Made by a program: the position numbers and the translations under genes. Shown here piece after piece: positions 54,143-63,342 of a stretch of 64,000 bases of DNA. The notes under the pieces were generated by a model, which ran no database searches, was not told where the DNA came from, and worked only from the letters and a program-made list of their open reading frames with translations. The number at the start of each line of letters is the position of its first letter. Within the stretch, counting starts at the first letter, position 1. Location of the stretch: contig CAWACP010000004.1 in the NCBI GenBank assembly GCA_963780655.1, forward strand, positions 496,001 through 560,000, read 5' to 3'. The stretch comes from CAWACP01 sp963780655. Its GTDB lineage: Bacteria > Acidobacteriota > Terriglobia > Bryobacterales > Bryobacteraceae.

Positions 54143-55045
54143 ATGGCTACCGGCCCGCAATATCTGCGGCAGCGTCTCGATTTTCTTATAGAATCGCCAC
54201 ACCCGGACGGCGGCTGGGGCTACTTCCCTCGGAAGGAAGCCTGGCTCGAACCCTCCGCGCTGGCCATGCTGGCGCTCCACGGAGTGCCGGAAGCGTCGCC
54301 TGCTGTCGAGCGCGCCTGGAACCGCATCGCGTCCTGGCAACTCGATGATGGGAGCTGGCGGCCGGGCGCCGGCGTGGCCGGTCCGGGGACATGGGTCACC
54401 TCGCTCGCCGTGCAACTTTGTGCTGTTCGCGGCTGCTTCGACCGCCGCTTCGAGCGCGGGGTGGGGTGGCTGCTGGCCAGCTCCGGCAACGAGAGCAACT
54501 GGCTGGCGCGGGCCGTGGCTGCAGTCAGGTGGGGCGAACCGGAGAACGATCTCTCGCACCATGGCTGGCCGTGGCTGAGCGGTACTTCCTCGTGGGTGGA
54601 ACCGACGGCGCATGCTATTGTCGCCCTCCGGCTTTCGGCGCCCCATTACCGCGCCCCGGCTCTCGCCGAGCGAGTTCGCGATGCCGAACAACTTCTGCTC
54701 ACGCGCCGCTGCCGCGATGGCGGCTGGAATTATGGCAGCCGGCGGGCTGTTGGCGTCGACCTTCCTTCGTATCCGGAAACCACCGCGCTCGCGCTCATCG
54801 GCCTGCAGGCCAGCGGGGAAGCGCAGCGGGATGCGGATCTCGCGCGTGCCCGCGAGCTGCTGAATGGAACGCGTTCTCGTCTGGCGCGTGGATGGCTGGC
54901 CATCGCGCTGCAGGTTCACGGGCAGCCCGTCGCCGCGCCGGAAGATGCGCTCACTTCCAACGACGTCATGCTCGCCGCGCTTGAAGCGCTGGCGCACCCG
55001 GCGGCCAATCACGCGCTGTTTCGAACGCCCGGGAGCGTCACTTGA
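54143..55045 (+). CDS. Alpha/alpha-toroid protein (prenyltransferase/squalene oxidase repeat)
   Basis: 300 residues with repeated toroid motifs: PDGGWGYFPRKEAWLEPSALAMLAL, DDGSWRPG, SSWVEPTAHAIVALRL, RDGGWNYGSRRAVGVDLPSYPETTALALIGL. This is the fold of terpene cyclases and prenyltransferase beta subunits. The length is half that of a squalene-hopene cyclase and no DxDD motif is seen, so it is not a typical cyclase. Overlap with the next gene suggests a joint, unknown function. Confidence 0.82.
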   Translation: MATGPQYLRQRLDFLIESPHPDGGWGYFPRKEAWLEPSALAMLALHGVPEASPAVERAWNRIASWQLDDGSWRPGAGVAGPGTWVTSLAVQLCAVRGCFDRRFERGVGWLLASSGNESNWLARAVAAVRWGEPENDLSHHGWPWLSGTSSWVEPTAHAIVALRLSAPHYRAPALAERVRDAEQLLLTRRCRDGGWNYGSRRAVGVDLPSYPETTALALIGLQASGEAQRDADLARARELLNGTRSRLARGWLAIALQVHGQPVAAPEDALTSNDVMLAALEALAHPAANHALFRTPGSVT

Positions 55046-56010
55046 AGCGCAGAGATTTTATCGGGCTCTCCGGAATAGCCGCGGGGGCGAGTTACATAGC
55101 CATACGGTCGTCGAATCGACCAGCCGCCGATATCCGCAGTGGTCCGCGAGGCAAGTCGCCCGTTGTCGTGCTGAAGGCCCGGTCTTACGCAGACGACCTG
55201 ACCGCTAAAATTCTCGAGGGCGTGCGATTATGCGGCCTCGATGTGCGCGACCGCCGAGTGCTGCTCAAGCCCAATCTGGTGGAGTTCGATTCCGCCACCG
55301 CCATCAATACGGACGTGGCGATCATCGCCGCGGCGCTCGAAGCGTTCCGCGCCCTGGGAGCGCGCGAGGTGACCATTGGCGAGGGTCCCGGACACCGGCG
55401 CGATACGCTCGGTCTGGCCGAAGAGGCCCAATACCTGCACGGCATTCCGAATTTCGAGAAGACGTTCACGGATCTGAATCGTGACGACGTCGCCGCGGTG
55501 GACAACTTTGCCAGTGAACGCTTCTATTTCTCGCGCACCGTGCTGGGTGCGGACCTGATCGTGTCGCTGGCCAAGATGAAGACGCACCACTGGACCGGCG
55601 CCACGCTCTCCATGAAAAACCTGTTCGGACTGGTTCCCGGTAACGTCTATGGGTGGCCCAAGAACAAGCTGCACTATATCGGCATTCCGCGCTCCATCGC
55701 TGAATTGAATCGCACGTTTCGGAACACCTTCGCTATCGTGGACGGCATCGTGGGGATGGAGGGCAACGGGCCTATCCAGGGCACGCCGAAGCATGCCGGC
55801 GTTCTGGCGATGGGCCGCGACCTCGCCGCGGTGGACGCTACCTGCTGCCGCATCATGGGTATCGATCCCGCGAAAGTGGAGTACCTGCGCCTGGCATCGT
55901 CGCTCTGCCATGTTCTGCCGGAGGGCATCGAGCAGCGCGGAGAATCGCCCGCTGCCGTGCGCACCGATTTTGCCCTGATCCGCGAATACCGTGGTCTCAG
56001 GCTGGGATAG
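55042..56010 (+). CDS. DUF362 protein with Tat signal
   Basis: 322 residues; TTG start overlapping the preceding stop (TTGA). The N-terminus MKRRDFIGLSGIAAGAS is a twin-arginine signal, implying export folded with a cofactor. The DUF362 core includes RVLLKPNLVEFDS, VTIGEGPGHRRDT, LIVSLAKMKTHHWTGATLSMKNLFG and VDGIVGMEGNGPIQG. DUF362 proteins are often fused to ferredoxin domains; none is present here. Pairing with a toroid protein is a recurrent theme in Acidobacteria to my knowledge, function unassigned. Confidence 0.87.
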   Translation: MKRRDFIGLSGIAAGASYIAIRSSNRPAADIRSGPRGKSPVVVLKARSYADDLTAKILEGVRLCGLDVRDRRVLLKPNLVEFDSATAINTDVAIIAAALEAFRALGAREVTIGEGPGHRRDTLGLAEEAQYLHGIPNFEKTFTDLNRDDVAAVDNFASERFYFSRTVLGADLIVSLAKMKTHHWTGATLSMKNLFGLVPGNVYGWPKNKLHYIGIPRSIAELNRTFRNTFAIVDGIVGMEGNGPIQGTPKHAGVLAMGRDLAAVDATCCRIMGIDPAKVEYLRLASSLCHVLPEGIEQRGESPAAVRTDFALIREYRGLRLG

Positions 56011-56088
56011 TGGTCACCTGCACTCCTGCTTCCCTGACATGTAGTTATTGGGATTTCCGAAGCCTGAGTTTCACACCGGGGGTACGCG

Positions 56089-56626
56089 ATGCGATACAAC
56101 CGTGGCCAGTTCTTCGGGGCGGCCGCCGTCCTTCTCATTCTTGGCGCCGAGTTCGCCTTTGCCTTCTATCTGGGACCCCAGTTGGGATGGCTGCTGGGCA
56201 TCACCCTCCTTCTGGCGTTGTGCCTGTTTCCGGGGAAGTGGATGATGGGTGTGGCTGGTGACATTTTCCGGGTATTCGGCAGCCGTGGTCCAGCGGATCG
56301 CGCATGCCGTAACGAACCCTCTCGCCCTTGCGATCGACCCCTACCTCTGGGCGGTGCTGGGCATCAGCACGGCCTCGTTTGTCGGAACGCCAATCATCCT
56401 TTCCCCGAAGAAAGACGTTGCGGCCGGCGCGTCCGCAGTGGTGTCGGCTGGCAGCGCTCTGAGCGAACCGCCGGCGCAGATTCAACAGAACGCCGTCGGC
56501 AAGCTGTACGCAAATACGGCCCCGGGGGACGCTCGCTTCTCGGATCGATGTAGGCGGTGTTGCCGATCTCATCGCCCTGGAACAGAATTCAAAGCGATCG
56601 ATCACACGCAGGGCGCTGGGCAGTAG
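56089..56626 (+). pseudogene. Frameshifted small membrane protein
   Basis: The frame from the ATG at 56089 encodes two membrane helices (FFGAAAVLLILGAEFAFAFYL, LGWLLGITLLLALCLFPG). A second frame from ~56250 continues with HAVTNPLALAIDPYLWAVLGISTASFVGTPIIL and a further tail. The two look like parts of one protein separated by a shift near 56250-56280. The ending past 56550 loses coherence. Family not identified. Confidence 0.5.
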
Positions 56627-56680
56627 CGCCTGGACGTCCACGAGTTTTCACGGACCGCGTCGGACCGGCCCACGCAAAAA

Positions 56681-56709
56681 GGCCGACGCACACCGATCGT
56701 CTGCCCCAC
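56681..56709. repeat. REP-like hairpin (GTGGGGCAG family, one stem mismatch)
   Basis: GGCCGACG and CGTCTGCC pair with one mismatch; the element ends CCAC, as in the copies at 14761 and 58777. It lies 30 bases from the 3' end of the DUF1572 gene. Confidence 0.65.
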
Positions 56710-56738
56710 GAGAAGCGAGTTACGCAGTCAGGATGCCG

Positions 56739-57287
56739 CTATCGCTGGCTGGCCTCGCCGGCCGCCACGCGCCGGTTGAACTGATCCGACTTGCCGCGTG
56801 GCACGCTCAGCGACTGCCACCAGGCGTGGTTGAAGTGCTTCGCGAGGAGCACAATCTGGCCGCAATGGTAGGCGTAGTGGCCCAGTTGCCGATTGATGGT
56901 CTGCATCACTGAATGGGCTTCGCCGCGGATGGTCACGGGGCGTTTCAGGTCGTCCTCGGAAAGCGGCTCCAGCGCGCGGAACACGCATGCCCAGCCCTCT
57001 TCCCACAGCGCGAGTACGGCTTCGCGCTCCGGTGGCGCATCGACAAATTCGGAGTCGCGGTTGCGGTCCGGCTTTTCTCCGTCGGTGGTCAGAAAGTCGG
57101 TCCAGCGCGAGTGCATGTTCCCGGCCATGTGCTTGACGATGACGGCGATCGAGTTCATCTCGTCGTCGAGTACGGCGAAGAGCTGTTCGTCCGTCACCTG
57201 GGCCATGGCTCGTTCGGCGAGCGTTTTGTAATAGCGAAACAGGGTGAGAGAGTCTTCCAGATACGAGGTTGTGAACTTCAGCGCCAT
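56739..57287 (-). CDS. DinB-like DUF1572 protein
   Basis: 182 residues from the ATG at 57287. Four-helix DinB/YfiT-like fold with IVKHMAGNMHSRWTDFLTTDGEKPDRNRDSEF, the DUF1572 signature; metal-binding histidines are HMAGNMH and HYAYHCGQ. Members are thought to be metal-dependent transferases of thiol metabolism. It seems monocistronic. Confidence 0.85.
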   Translation of the reverse strand: MALKFTTSYLEDSLTLFRYYKTLAERAMAQVTDEQLFAVLDDEMNSIAVIVKHMAGNMHSRWTDFLTTDGEKPDRNRDSEFVDAPPEREAVLALWEEGWACVFRALEPLSEDDLKRPVTIRGEAHSVMQTINRQLGHYAYHCGQIVLLAKHFNHAWWQSLSVPRGKSDQFNRRVAAGEASQR

Positions 57288-57350
57288 GCAATTATTTTTG
57301 CCCCTTTGCCGCGCTGCCGGCAAGGCCCGTCGGATGGGGAGCGCCTGAAC

Positions 57351-57640
57351 TCAATTTAACGGCGCGATCGCCATCATCGTCGATTCCATCACTCAGGACG
57401 GTAAGAAGGTCAATTTCGCGATGGCCGGCCTGAACGCGTCGTTCGCGGGCGAGCTCACCTCCGATGGCAACGCGATTGAGAGCATGTTCGAACAGGCAGG
57501 CGCGGGACCGGCGCCGGCGACCTCAACCGCCCGCAGAAACCGAAGCCGCAGAATCCGTACCGTGCGGAAGAAATCATGCTCGACGAAACGAAGGCCGGCG
57601 TGAAGCTCGGCGGGACGCTGCGCTGTCGTCCGGCGCTCCT
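57351..57640 (+). pseudogene. Remnant of a secreted alpha/beta hydrolase
   Basis: One frame gives IAIIVDSITQDGKKVNFAM and LNASFAGELTSDGNAIESM. A neighbouring frame continues RPQKPKPQNPYRAEEIMLDE and KAGVKLGGTL. Together these match the region just before the hydrolase domain in a common acidobacterial family. The catalytic domain is missing and at least one frameshift separates the pieces. Confidence 0.6.
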
Positions 57641-57738
57641 GATGATACGATCCGGGCGGAGAACGATGTGCGAGACTTTCTCCCCAAAATGCCCTGGCCG
57701 TTATCGCGGGACGGATCGGCCGCCACGCGAAGCGACGT

Positions 57739-58182
57739 TCACTCGACGAAGATGACGCCGAAGTGATAGTCGGTGACCTCACCGTCCTCCATTACCAGGA
57801 AGTTCGATGTGATGAATCCGGAAGCGCCCTCGAATTGTCCTGTGCCGCCGTCCACCTTCCACGTGACCGCGCCGGCGGAGTATTTCGGATCGGCGCTCGG
57901 CCCAAGAATGCCGTGGCCGACGGTGCTGAAGCGGAGCATGTGCTCATCCTCGCCGAAACTGATGGTCCCGGTCTCGGTGAAGGCATTCGCGTCCGTTAGC
58001 TGCACCTCCGATTCGAAATACGCCAGACCACCCTCGGCCGGATGAAATTTGCTCTCGATGCCGTCGGTTCCAACCACGGATTCCATGGAGCAGCTGGTGG
58101 CGCTGGTGGTGGCCTTCATCTTTTTGTCTCCCGCGGGCGCCGCCGTACCCTTGAATTGCATGCTGTAGATGACGTGCTTCAT
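57739..58182 (-). CDS. Hypothetical beta-barrel-like protein
   Basis: 147 residues if started at the ATG at 58182 (58191 is possible too; no clear ribosome-binding site at either). The sequence alternates as expected for a small beta barrel: GTISFGEDEHMLRFSTVGHGILG, GAVTWKVDGGTGQFEGASGFITSNF, YHFGVIFV, somewhat like allene-oxide-cyclase-type barrels. No signal peptide. Function unknown. Confidence 0.7.
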   Translation of the reverse strand: MKHVIYSMQFKGTAAPAGDKKMKATTSATSCSMESVVGTDGIESKFHPAEGGLAYFESEVQLTDANAFTETGTISFGEDEHMLRFSTVGHGILGPSADPKYSAGAVTWKVDGGTGQFEGASGFITSNFLVMEDGEVTDYHFGVIFVE

Positions 58183-58252
58183 CGACAGCATGATAGCGCG
58201 GTGGGACAGCACGCGAGAACGGAGCCGGTATTGCTAACCTTGAGGAGGAGCC

Positions 58253-58765
58253 ATGCCGAACATCAACGAAGTCCTCTCGTCCGCCGCGGCCATCGCCAAA
58301 GGCATGAGCGTCACCTTCCGTGAGATGCTGAACCCCACCATCACGGACCTCTATCCCGACGCTCCGCCGAATTTCCAGGAGCGGTATCGCGGAGTGCACG
58401 TGCTGCAGCGCGATGAGAACGGGCTGGAAAAATGCGTGGCCTGCTTCCTGTGCGCGGCGGCATGTCCGGCCGACTGCATCTATATCGAGGCGGCGGAGAA
58501 CACCGAGACGGCCCGCATCAGCGGCGGCGAGCGGTACGCGAAGGTGTACAACATCGATTACAACCGCTGCATTTTCTGCGGTTACTGTGTGGAGGCCTGC
58601 CCCACCGACGCCATCACGCACGGCCACGGTTTCGAGATCGCGAGCTATAACACGGCCACCCTGGTCTATCGCAAGGAGCAGATGCTCGCTCCCATTCCTC
58701 CCGGCGCAAAGTATCCGCTGAAGCCGGGTGAGGAACAGATGCCGAACGCTCCCGCGGGGCACTAG
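58253..58765 (+). CDS. nuoI: NADH-quinone oxidoreductase subunit I (two 4Fe-4S ferredoxin)
   Basis: 170 residues with a perfect GAGGAGGA ribosome-binding site. Two cluster motifs, CVACFLCAAACP and CIFCGYCVEACP, separated by the usual NuoI spacing, plus HVLQRDENGLEKC and ITHGHGFEIASYN. NuoI carries clusters N6a and N6b of complex I. No other nuo gene is nearby, so this copy is isolated. It could serve an alternative complex or another ferredoxin role. Confidence 0.9.
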   Translation: MPNINEVLSSAAAIAKGMSVTFREMLNPTITDLYPDAPPNFQERYRGVHVLQRDENGLEKCVACFLCAAACPADCIYIEAAENTETARISGGERYAKVYNIDYNRCIFCGYCVEACPTDAITHGHGFEIASYNTATLVYRKEQMLAPIPPGAKYPLKPGEEQMPNAPAGH

Positions 58766-58776
58766 CAGCCCTGGAC

Positions 58777-58808
58777 GGCAGGCCACAAACAACGATGGCC
58801 TGCCCCAC
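58777..58808. repeat. REP-like hairpin, GGCAGGCCA/TGGCCTGCC stem
   Basis: A perfect 9-bp stem (58777-58785 with 58796-58804), then CCAC. Its reverse complement differs from the element at 14700 only in about three loop bases. It sits between convergent nuoI and the Old Yellow Enzyme gene. Confidence 0.85.
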
Positions 58809-58814
58809 GCCGGA

Positions 58815-59891
58815 TCACACGAACGCGCGTTGATACTGCACCGGCACGCGCGCCGTGGCTCCCAGCTCCTGCGCAGCGTGGAACGCCCAGTACGGATTCC
58901 GAAGCATCTCGCGCGCCAGCAGCACGATGTCGGCCACCTCGGTGCGCACCATCGACTCGGCCTGATGCGCGTCGGTGATCAAGCCGACAGCGCCCGTGAG
59001 GATTCCCGCCTGGCGCCGGATCTGTTCCGCGAAGGGCGCCTGATAACCGGGCTCGACCGGGATCTTCGCGCCGAGGACATTACCGCCCGACGAGCAGTCG
59101 ATCAGATCCACGCCGATCGGCTGCAGGCGCCGGGCGAGCTCGACGCTGTCGTCCACGGTCCAGCCTCGGTCCACCCAGTCCGTACAGGACAGCCGCGTAA
59201 ACAGAGGCAGTTCCGCCGGCCACACGGCGCGGACGGCGGCAGCAACTTCAATCAGAAAGCGGATGCGATGGTCGAATGGCCCGCCATATTCGTCCGTCCG
59301 CTGATTCGACAGCGGCGAGAGGAACTCACTGATGAGATAGCCGTGCGCGCCGTGTAACTCGATGAGGCGGAATCCCGCGGCGAGAGCGCGCTTTGCGGCC
59401 GCGGCGAACGCTTCCACAATGTCCGCGATCTCCGGTTTCGTGAGCTCATGCGGAACGCCATCGGCGGGCCGGAACGGAAGCGGGCTGGGCGCCACGGTCC
59501 GCCATCCACCTTCCGCTCCGGTGAGGAATCGGCCGCCATCCCACGGGCTCGCCGTGCTCGCCTTGCGCCCGGCGTGGGCAAGCTGCACGCCGGCCACCGC
59601 GCCTTGCTCGTGAATGAATCGTGCGATGCGCTGGAGGTTCGGGATGTGCTCATCCTTCCAGAGGCCGAGGTCGGAAGCCGTGATGCGCCCACGCGCTTCC
59701 ACTGCCGTCGCCTCGGCGATGACGATTCCGGCGCCGCCAACGGCCCGGCTGCCCAGATGCACCAGATGCCAGTCGGACGCGAAGCCGTCCACGCTCGAAT
59801 ACTGGCACATGGGGGAAACAGCGATGCGGTTCCGCAGCGTGACGCCGCGAACGGTCAGCGGCGTGAAAAGGGCCGCGGAGTTTGTGCTCAC
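58815..59891 (-). CDS. namA: Old Yellow Enzyme family NADPH dehydrogenase (YqjM/NamA-like)
   Basis: 358 residues; GTG start. FMN-binding TIM barrel: LFTPLTVRGVTLRNRIAVSPMCQYSS (with the YqjM-type Cys in MCQYS), GVQLAHAGRKAS, LIELHGAHGYLISEFLSPLSNQRTDEYGG, SCTDW and CSSGGN. It reduces activated alkenes such as 2-enals or nitro compounds with NADPH in the cytoplasm. The tail follows pyrF on the same strand. Confidence 0.92.
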   Translation of the reverse strand: MSTNSAALFTPLTVRGVTLRNRIAVSPMCQYSSVDGFASDWHLVHLGSRAVGGAGIVIAEATAVEARGRITASDLGLWKDEHIPNLQRIARFIHEQGAVAGVQLAHAGRKASTASPWDGGRFLTGAEGGWRTVAPSPLPFRPADGVPHELTKPEIADIVEAFAAAAKRALAAGFRLIELHGAHGYLISEFLSPLSNQRTDEYGGPFDHRIRFLIEVAAAVRAVWPAELPLFTRLSCTDWVDRGWTVDDSVELARRLQPIGVDLIDCSSGGNVLGAKIPVEPGYQAPFAEQIRRQAGILTGAVGLITDAHQAESMVRTEVADIVLLAREMLRNPYWAFHAAQELGATARVPVQYQRAFV

Positions 59892-59924
59892 AGCCGATGA
59901 GATGCAGCAAAGGGGCGCTTTGCG

Positions 59925-60613
59925 TCAGGCGTGGCTGACTGCAATCTCGCCGAGAATCCGCTTCACCTCTTCGGGCGGATTTGGCGCGCGCGTCACCTGC
60001 CGGCCAATCACCAGGTAATTCGCTCCAGCCCGGATGGCTTCGGCGGGCGTGGCCACCCGCTTCTGATCTCCCGTGTCGGCAGAGTGCGAGCGGACGCCGG
60101 GCGTGATCAGCAGCTTGTCCGGTCCGGCGTTGGATCGGACGCGCGCGGCCTCGAGCGGCGAACAGATGAACCCGTCCATCCCGGCGGCCACGGCGTTCTT
60201 CACGCGGAGATCCACCAGATCGGAGATGGTGCACGAGTAGCCGAGATCGGCCAGATCGGCCTGGTCGAAGCTGGTGAGCACGGTGACGGCGAGAAGCTTC
60301 ATGCCCGACTCCCCGCGGCCGGCGATGGCCGCCTTCATGATGGCACTGCTGCCATGAACCGTCAGAAATCGCACCCCGCTGTCACCCAGACGCGCCACCG
60401 CGCGTTTCACCGTCTCGCCTATGTCGTACAGCTTCAGGTCGAGAAAGACGTCTTTGCCGCGGCGGATCAGTTCGTGCACGAAACTCATCCCTTCGGCGGC
60501 GTACAATTCCATACCGACTTTGTAAAACGTCACCTCGCTGCCGAGCTCTTCCACCAGCATGCGCGCCTGCGAGGCGGACTCGAAATCGAGCGCGATGATC
60601 AGAGGATTTCCAT

Positions 60614-60617
<4 letters not shown>
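59925..60617 (-). CDS. pyrF: Orotidine 5'-phosphate decarboxylase
   Basis: 230 residues. LIIALDF at the start, the DxKxxD catalytic motif FLDLKLYDIG, TVHGSSAIM, and ITPGVRS followed by YLVIGRQVTRAPNP. It catalyses the last step of UMP synthesis. The TTG start (60617) overlaps the selD stop codon as TTGA, so translation is coupled. Confidence 0.94.
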
Positions 60618-61621
<1,004 letters not shown>

Positions 61622-62215
61622 CGTTATCAGTCTAGCGTGTGAGCGCGGCGGAGCTGATGAACGCTCTGGGGCCAGGGCCCGTTGGCCACCCGGATGCCGG
61701 GCTACAGAACGAGCGGACGCGGCCCGAGGTCTCTGACCCGCAGCTCCAGGCGATCGGGCCCGCCGCTGGCGCTTGCCGCGGGATAGCAGGGGACATCGCG
61801 CGTGCGGGCAGCGGAGGAGAACAGCGCCACCGTAGCCGACATCTCCGTGCTGTTTGCCGCGAGAGGGGCCGCTGCGCCTGGCAATCGGCGACATAGTTGC
61901 CGGCCCCGTGATCTCCAGGGGGGCATCCCGTGGAGGCTCCATGCCCTCCTCGGTTCCGACGTCAGGATGAGAAAGATGGGAACGTTCTCGCCGCCTAAGA
62001 GATCACGAGGAGAACCTGGTTCGCATAATGGGCGTGACGCATCCCATTCCAAGGCCAGATAACATCGATCAGCACGGTTTCTGCCCTTCCCGGCAAGCGT
62101 TTTAACCAGCGCGGATATGGCGGATATTACAACTAAAACTGCAGTTCATATCCGGCGAGTCACTCACACTCACCTCCTCAACGGCGAGTCGGTCATGCTG
62201 CCGCTCGTATGTGTA
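61622..62215. other. Stretch without a recognisable gene
   Basis: An open minus-strand frame (61702-62052) has no family, start signal or natural composition and could be the decayed remains of a secreted protein (DRLELRVRDLG near its end). Near 62150-62200 lies an AT-richer stretch with a direct repeat of GGCGAGTC. Confidence 0.45.
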
Positions 62216-62539
62216 TCACGCCGTGGGCGGCTCGCCGCCGGTGTCGCCGATGCCTTCCATCCGACGCACATGCTGCAGTGTGCGCATCTCGTCGATGATG
62301 CGCTCGAAGAGTCGCTTTACCGCATCGGGGGGAAGAGGCCCGGCGTTGTGCCCGAGCACATTGCCGAATACCTGATCTTCGCGCCTCGGCTCATAGACGG
62401 GCATGGCCAGCGAGTTCTTTACGTGGCCGATCTTCTCCACGATGGCCGTGCGCTCGTTGAGCAACGCCAGGATTTTCACGTCGAGCTGGTCGATTTCACG
62501 GCGATACTCCTCCAGAAGCTCGAGGCCTGTCCTGTTCAT
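62216..62539 (-). CDS. Chorismate mutase (AroQ type)
   Basis: 107 residues from the ATG at 62539. LEEYRREIDQLDVKILALLNERTAIVEKIGHVKNSLAMPVYEPRRE is the AroQ helix with catalytic Arg, Lys and Glu/Gln positions, and RLFERIIDEMRTLQ is the last helix. It converts chorismate to prephenate. Its ATG overlaps the trpA stop (ATGA). Prephenate synthesis next to the tryptophan genes ties the branch point together. Confidence 0.9.
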   Translation of the reverse strand: MNRTGLELLEEYRREIDQLDVKILALLNERTAIVEKIGHVKNSLAMPVYEPRREDQVFGNVLGHNAGPLPPDAVKRLFERIIDEMRTLQHVRRMEGIGDTGGEPPTA

Positions 62540-63342
62540 TTTTCTTTCGATGGTAGCGCTGAAGAGAGTCTGCGAGTGAAGGCCTCCAGCGCCGGGGCGG
62601 GATCGGCTGCGTTTCGCTCGATAGTGTGAACGAGCGCGCTTCCCACCACCACGGCATCCGCAAGCCCGGCAACGGCCGCCACCTGTTCCGGCTGCGAAAT
62701 GCCGAACCCCACCGCGACGGGCAGCGGGGTGACGGCGCGCACGGCGCTCACCAGCGGTCCAACGCAGGCCGAGAGCGACTCCTGTTCTCCGGTGACCCCG
62801 GTGCGCGAAACCAGGTACACAAAGCCGGTGGAATACTTCGCCACGAGTTCGAGCCTCCGCGGCGTGCTGGTGGGCGCCGCCAGGAACACGGTGTCGAGCC
62901 CGCATGCGCGCAGTGGGGCGACATAAGGTTCAGCTTCCTCCACGCTCAGGTCGATGAGCAGGCAGCCGTCGATACCCGACGCCGCCGCATCACGCGCCAG
63001 CGCTGCCATGCCATGGCGCAGCAGCGGGTTGAGGTAAGTGAACAGCAGCAGCGGAATCTCGGAGCGCTCGCGAATGCGCGCGGCGATGTCGAGCACGCCG
63101 CGCAGGGTCGTGCCTGCCCGCAAAGCGCGATCGGCGGCGCGCTGGATCACCGGGCCGTCGGCGATGGGATCGGAGAAGGGCACTCCCAGCTCGATCAGGT
63201 CGCAGCCGCCCCGCTCCATGGCAGCCACCAGCTCCGGTGTCGCGTCGGGGCAAGGGTCGCCGGCCGTGAGATAGCCGATCAGCCCGGCGCGGCCTTCGTT
63301 GTGAAGCCGCTCAAACAGCCGGCTGATGCGCGTCTGGTTCAT
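62536..63342 (-). CDS. trpA: Tryptophan synthase alpha chain
   Basis: 268 residues. LIGYLTAGDPCPD, DLIELGVPFSDPIADGPVIQ (catalytic Glu and Asp), LFTYLNPLLRHG, GIDGCLLIDLSVEEAEPY, FVYLVSRTGVTG and VGFGISQPEQV. It cleaves indole-glycerol phosphate and channels indole to TrpB. Its 5' end overlaps trpB by 32 bases and its 3' end overlaps the mutase. Confidence 0.96.
   Translation of the reverse strand: MNQTRISRLFERLHNEGRAGLIGYLTAGDPCPDATPELVAAMERGGCDLIELGVPFSDPIADGPVIQRAADRALRAGTTLRGVLDIAARIRERSEIPLLLFTYLNPLLRHGMAALARDAAASGIDGCLLIDLSVEEAEPYVAPLRACGLDTVFLAAPTSTPRRLELVAKYSTGFVYLVSRTGVTGEQESLSACVGPLVSAVRAVTPLPVAVGFGISQPEQVAAVAGLADAVVVGSALVHTIERNAADPAPALEAFTRRLSSALPSKEK

Noticed and set aside
53402..55012. 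536-residue open frame on the minus strand
   Set aside because: Antisense to two genes with good motifs and signals; no coherent domain.
61702..62052. Minus-strand frame of 116 residues upstream of selD
   Set aside because: No family, no ribosome-binding site; at best a decayed gene. Not annotated as coding.
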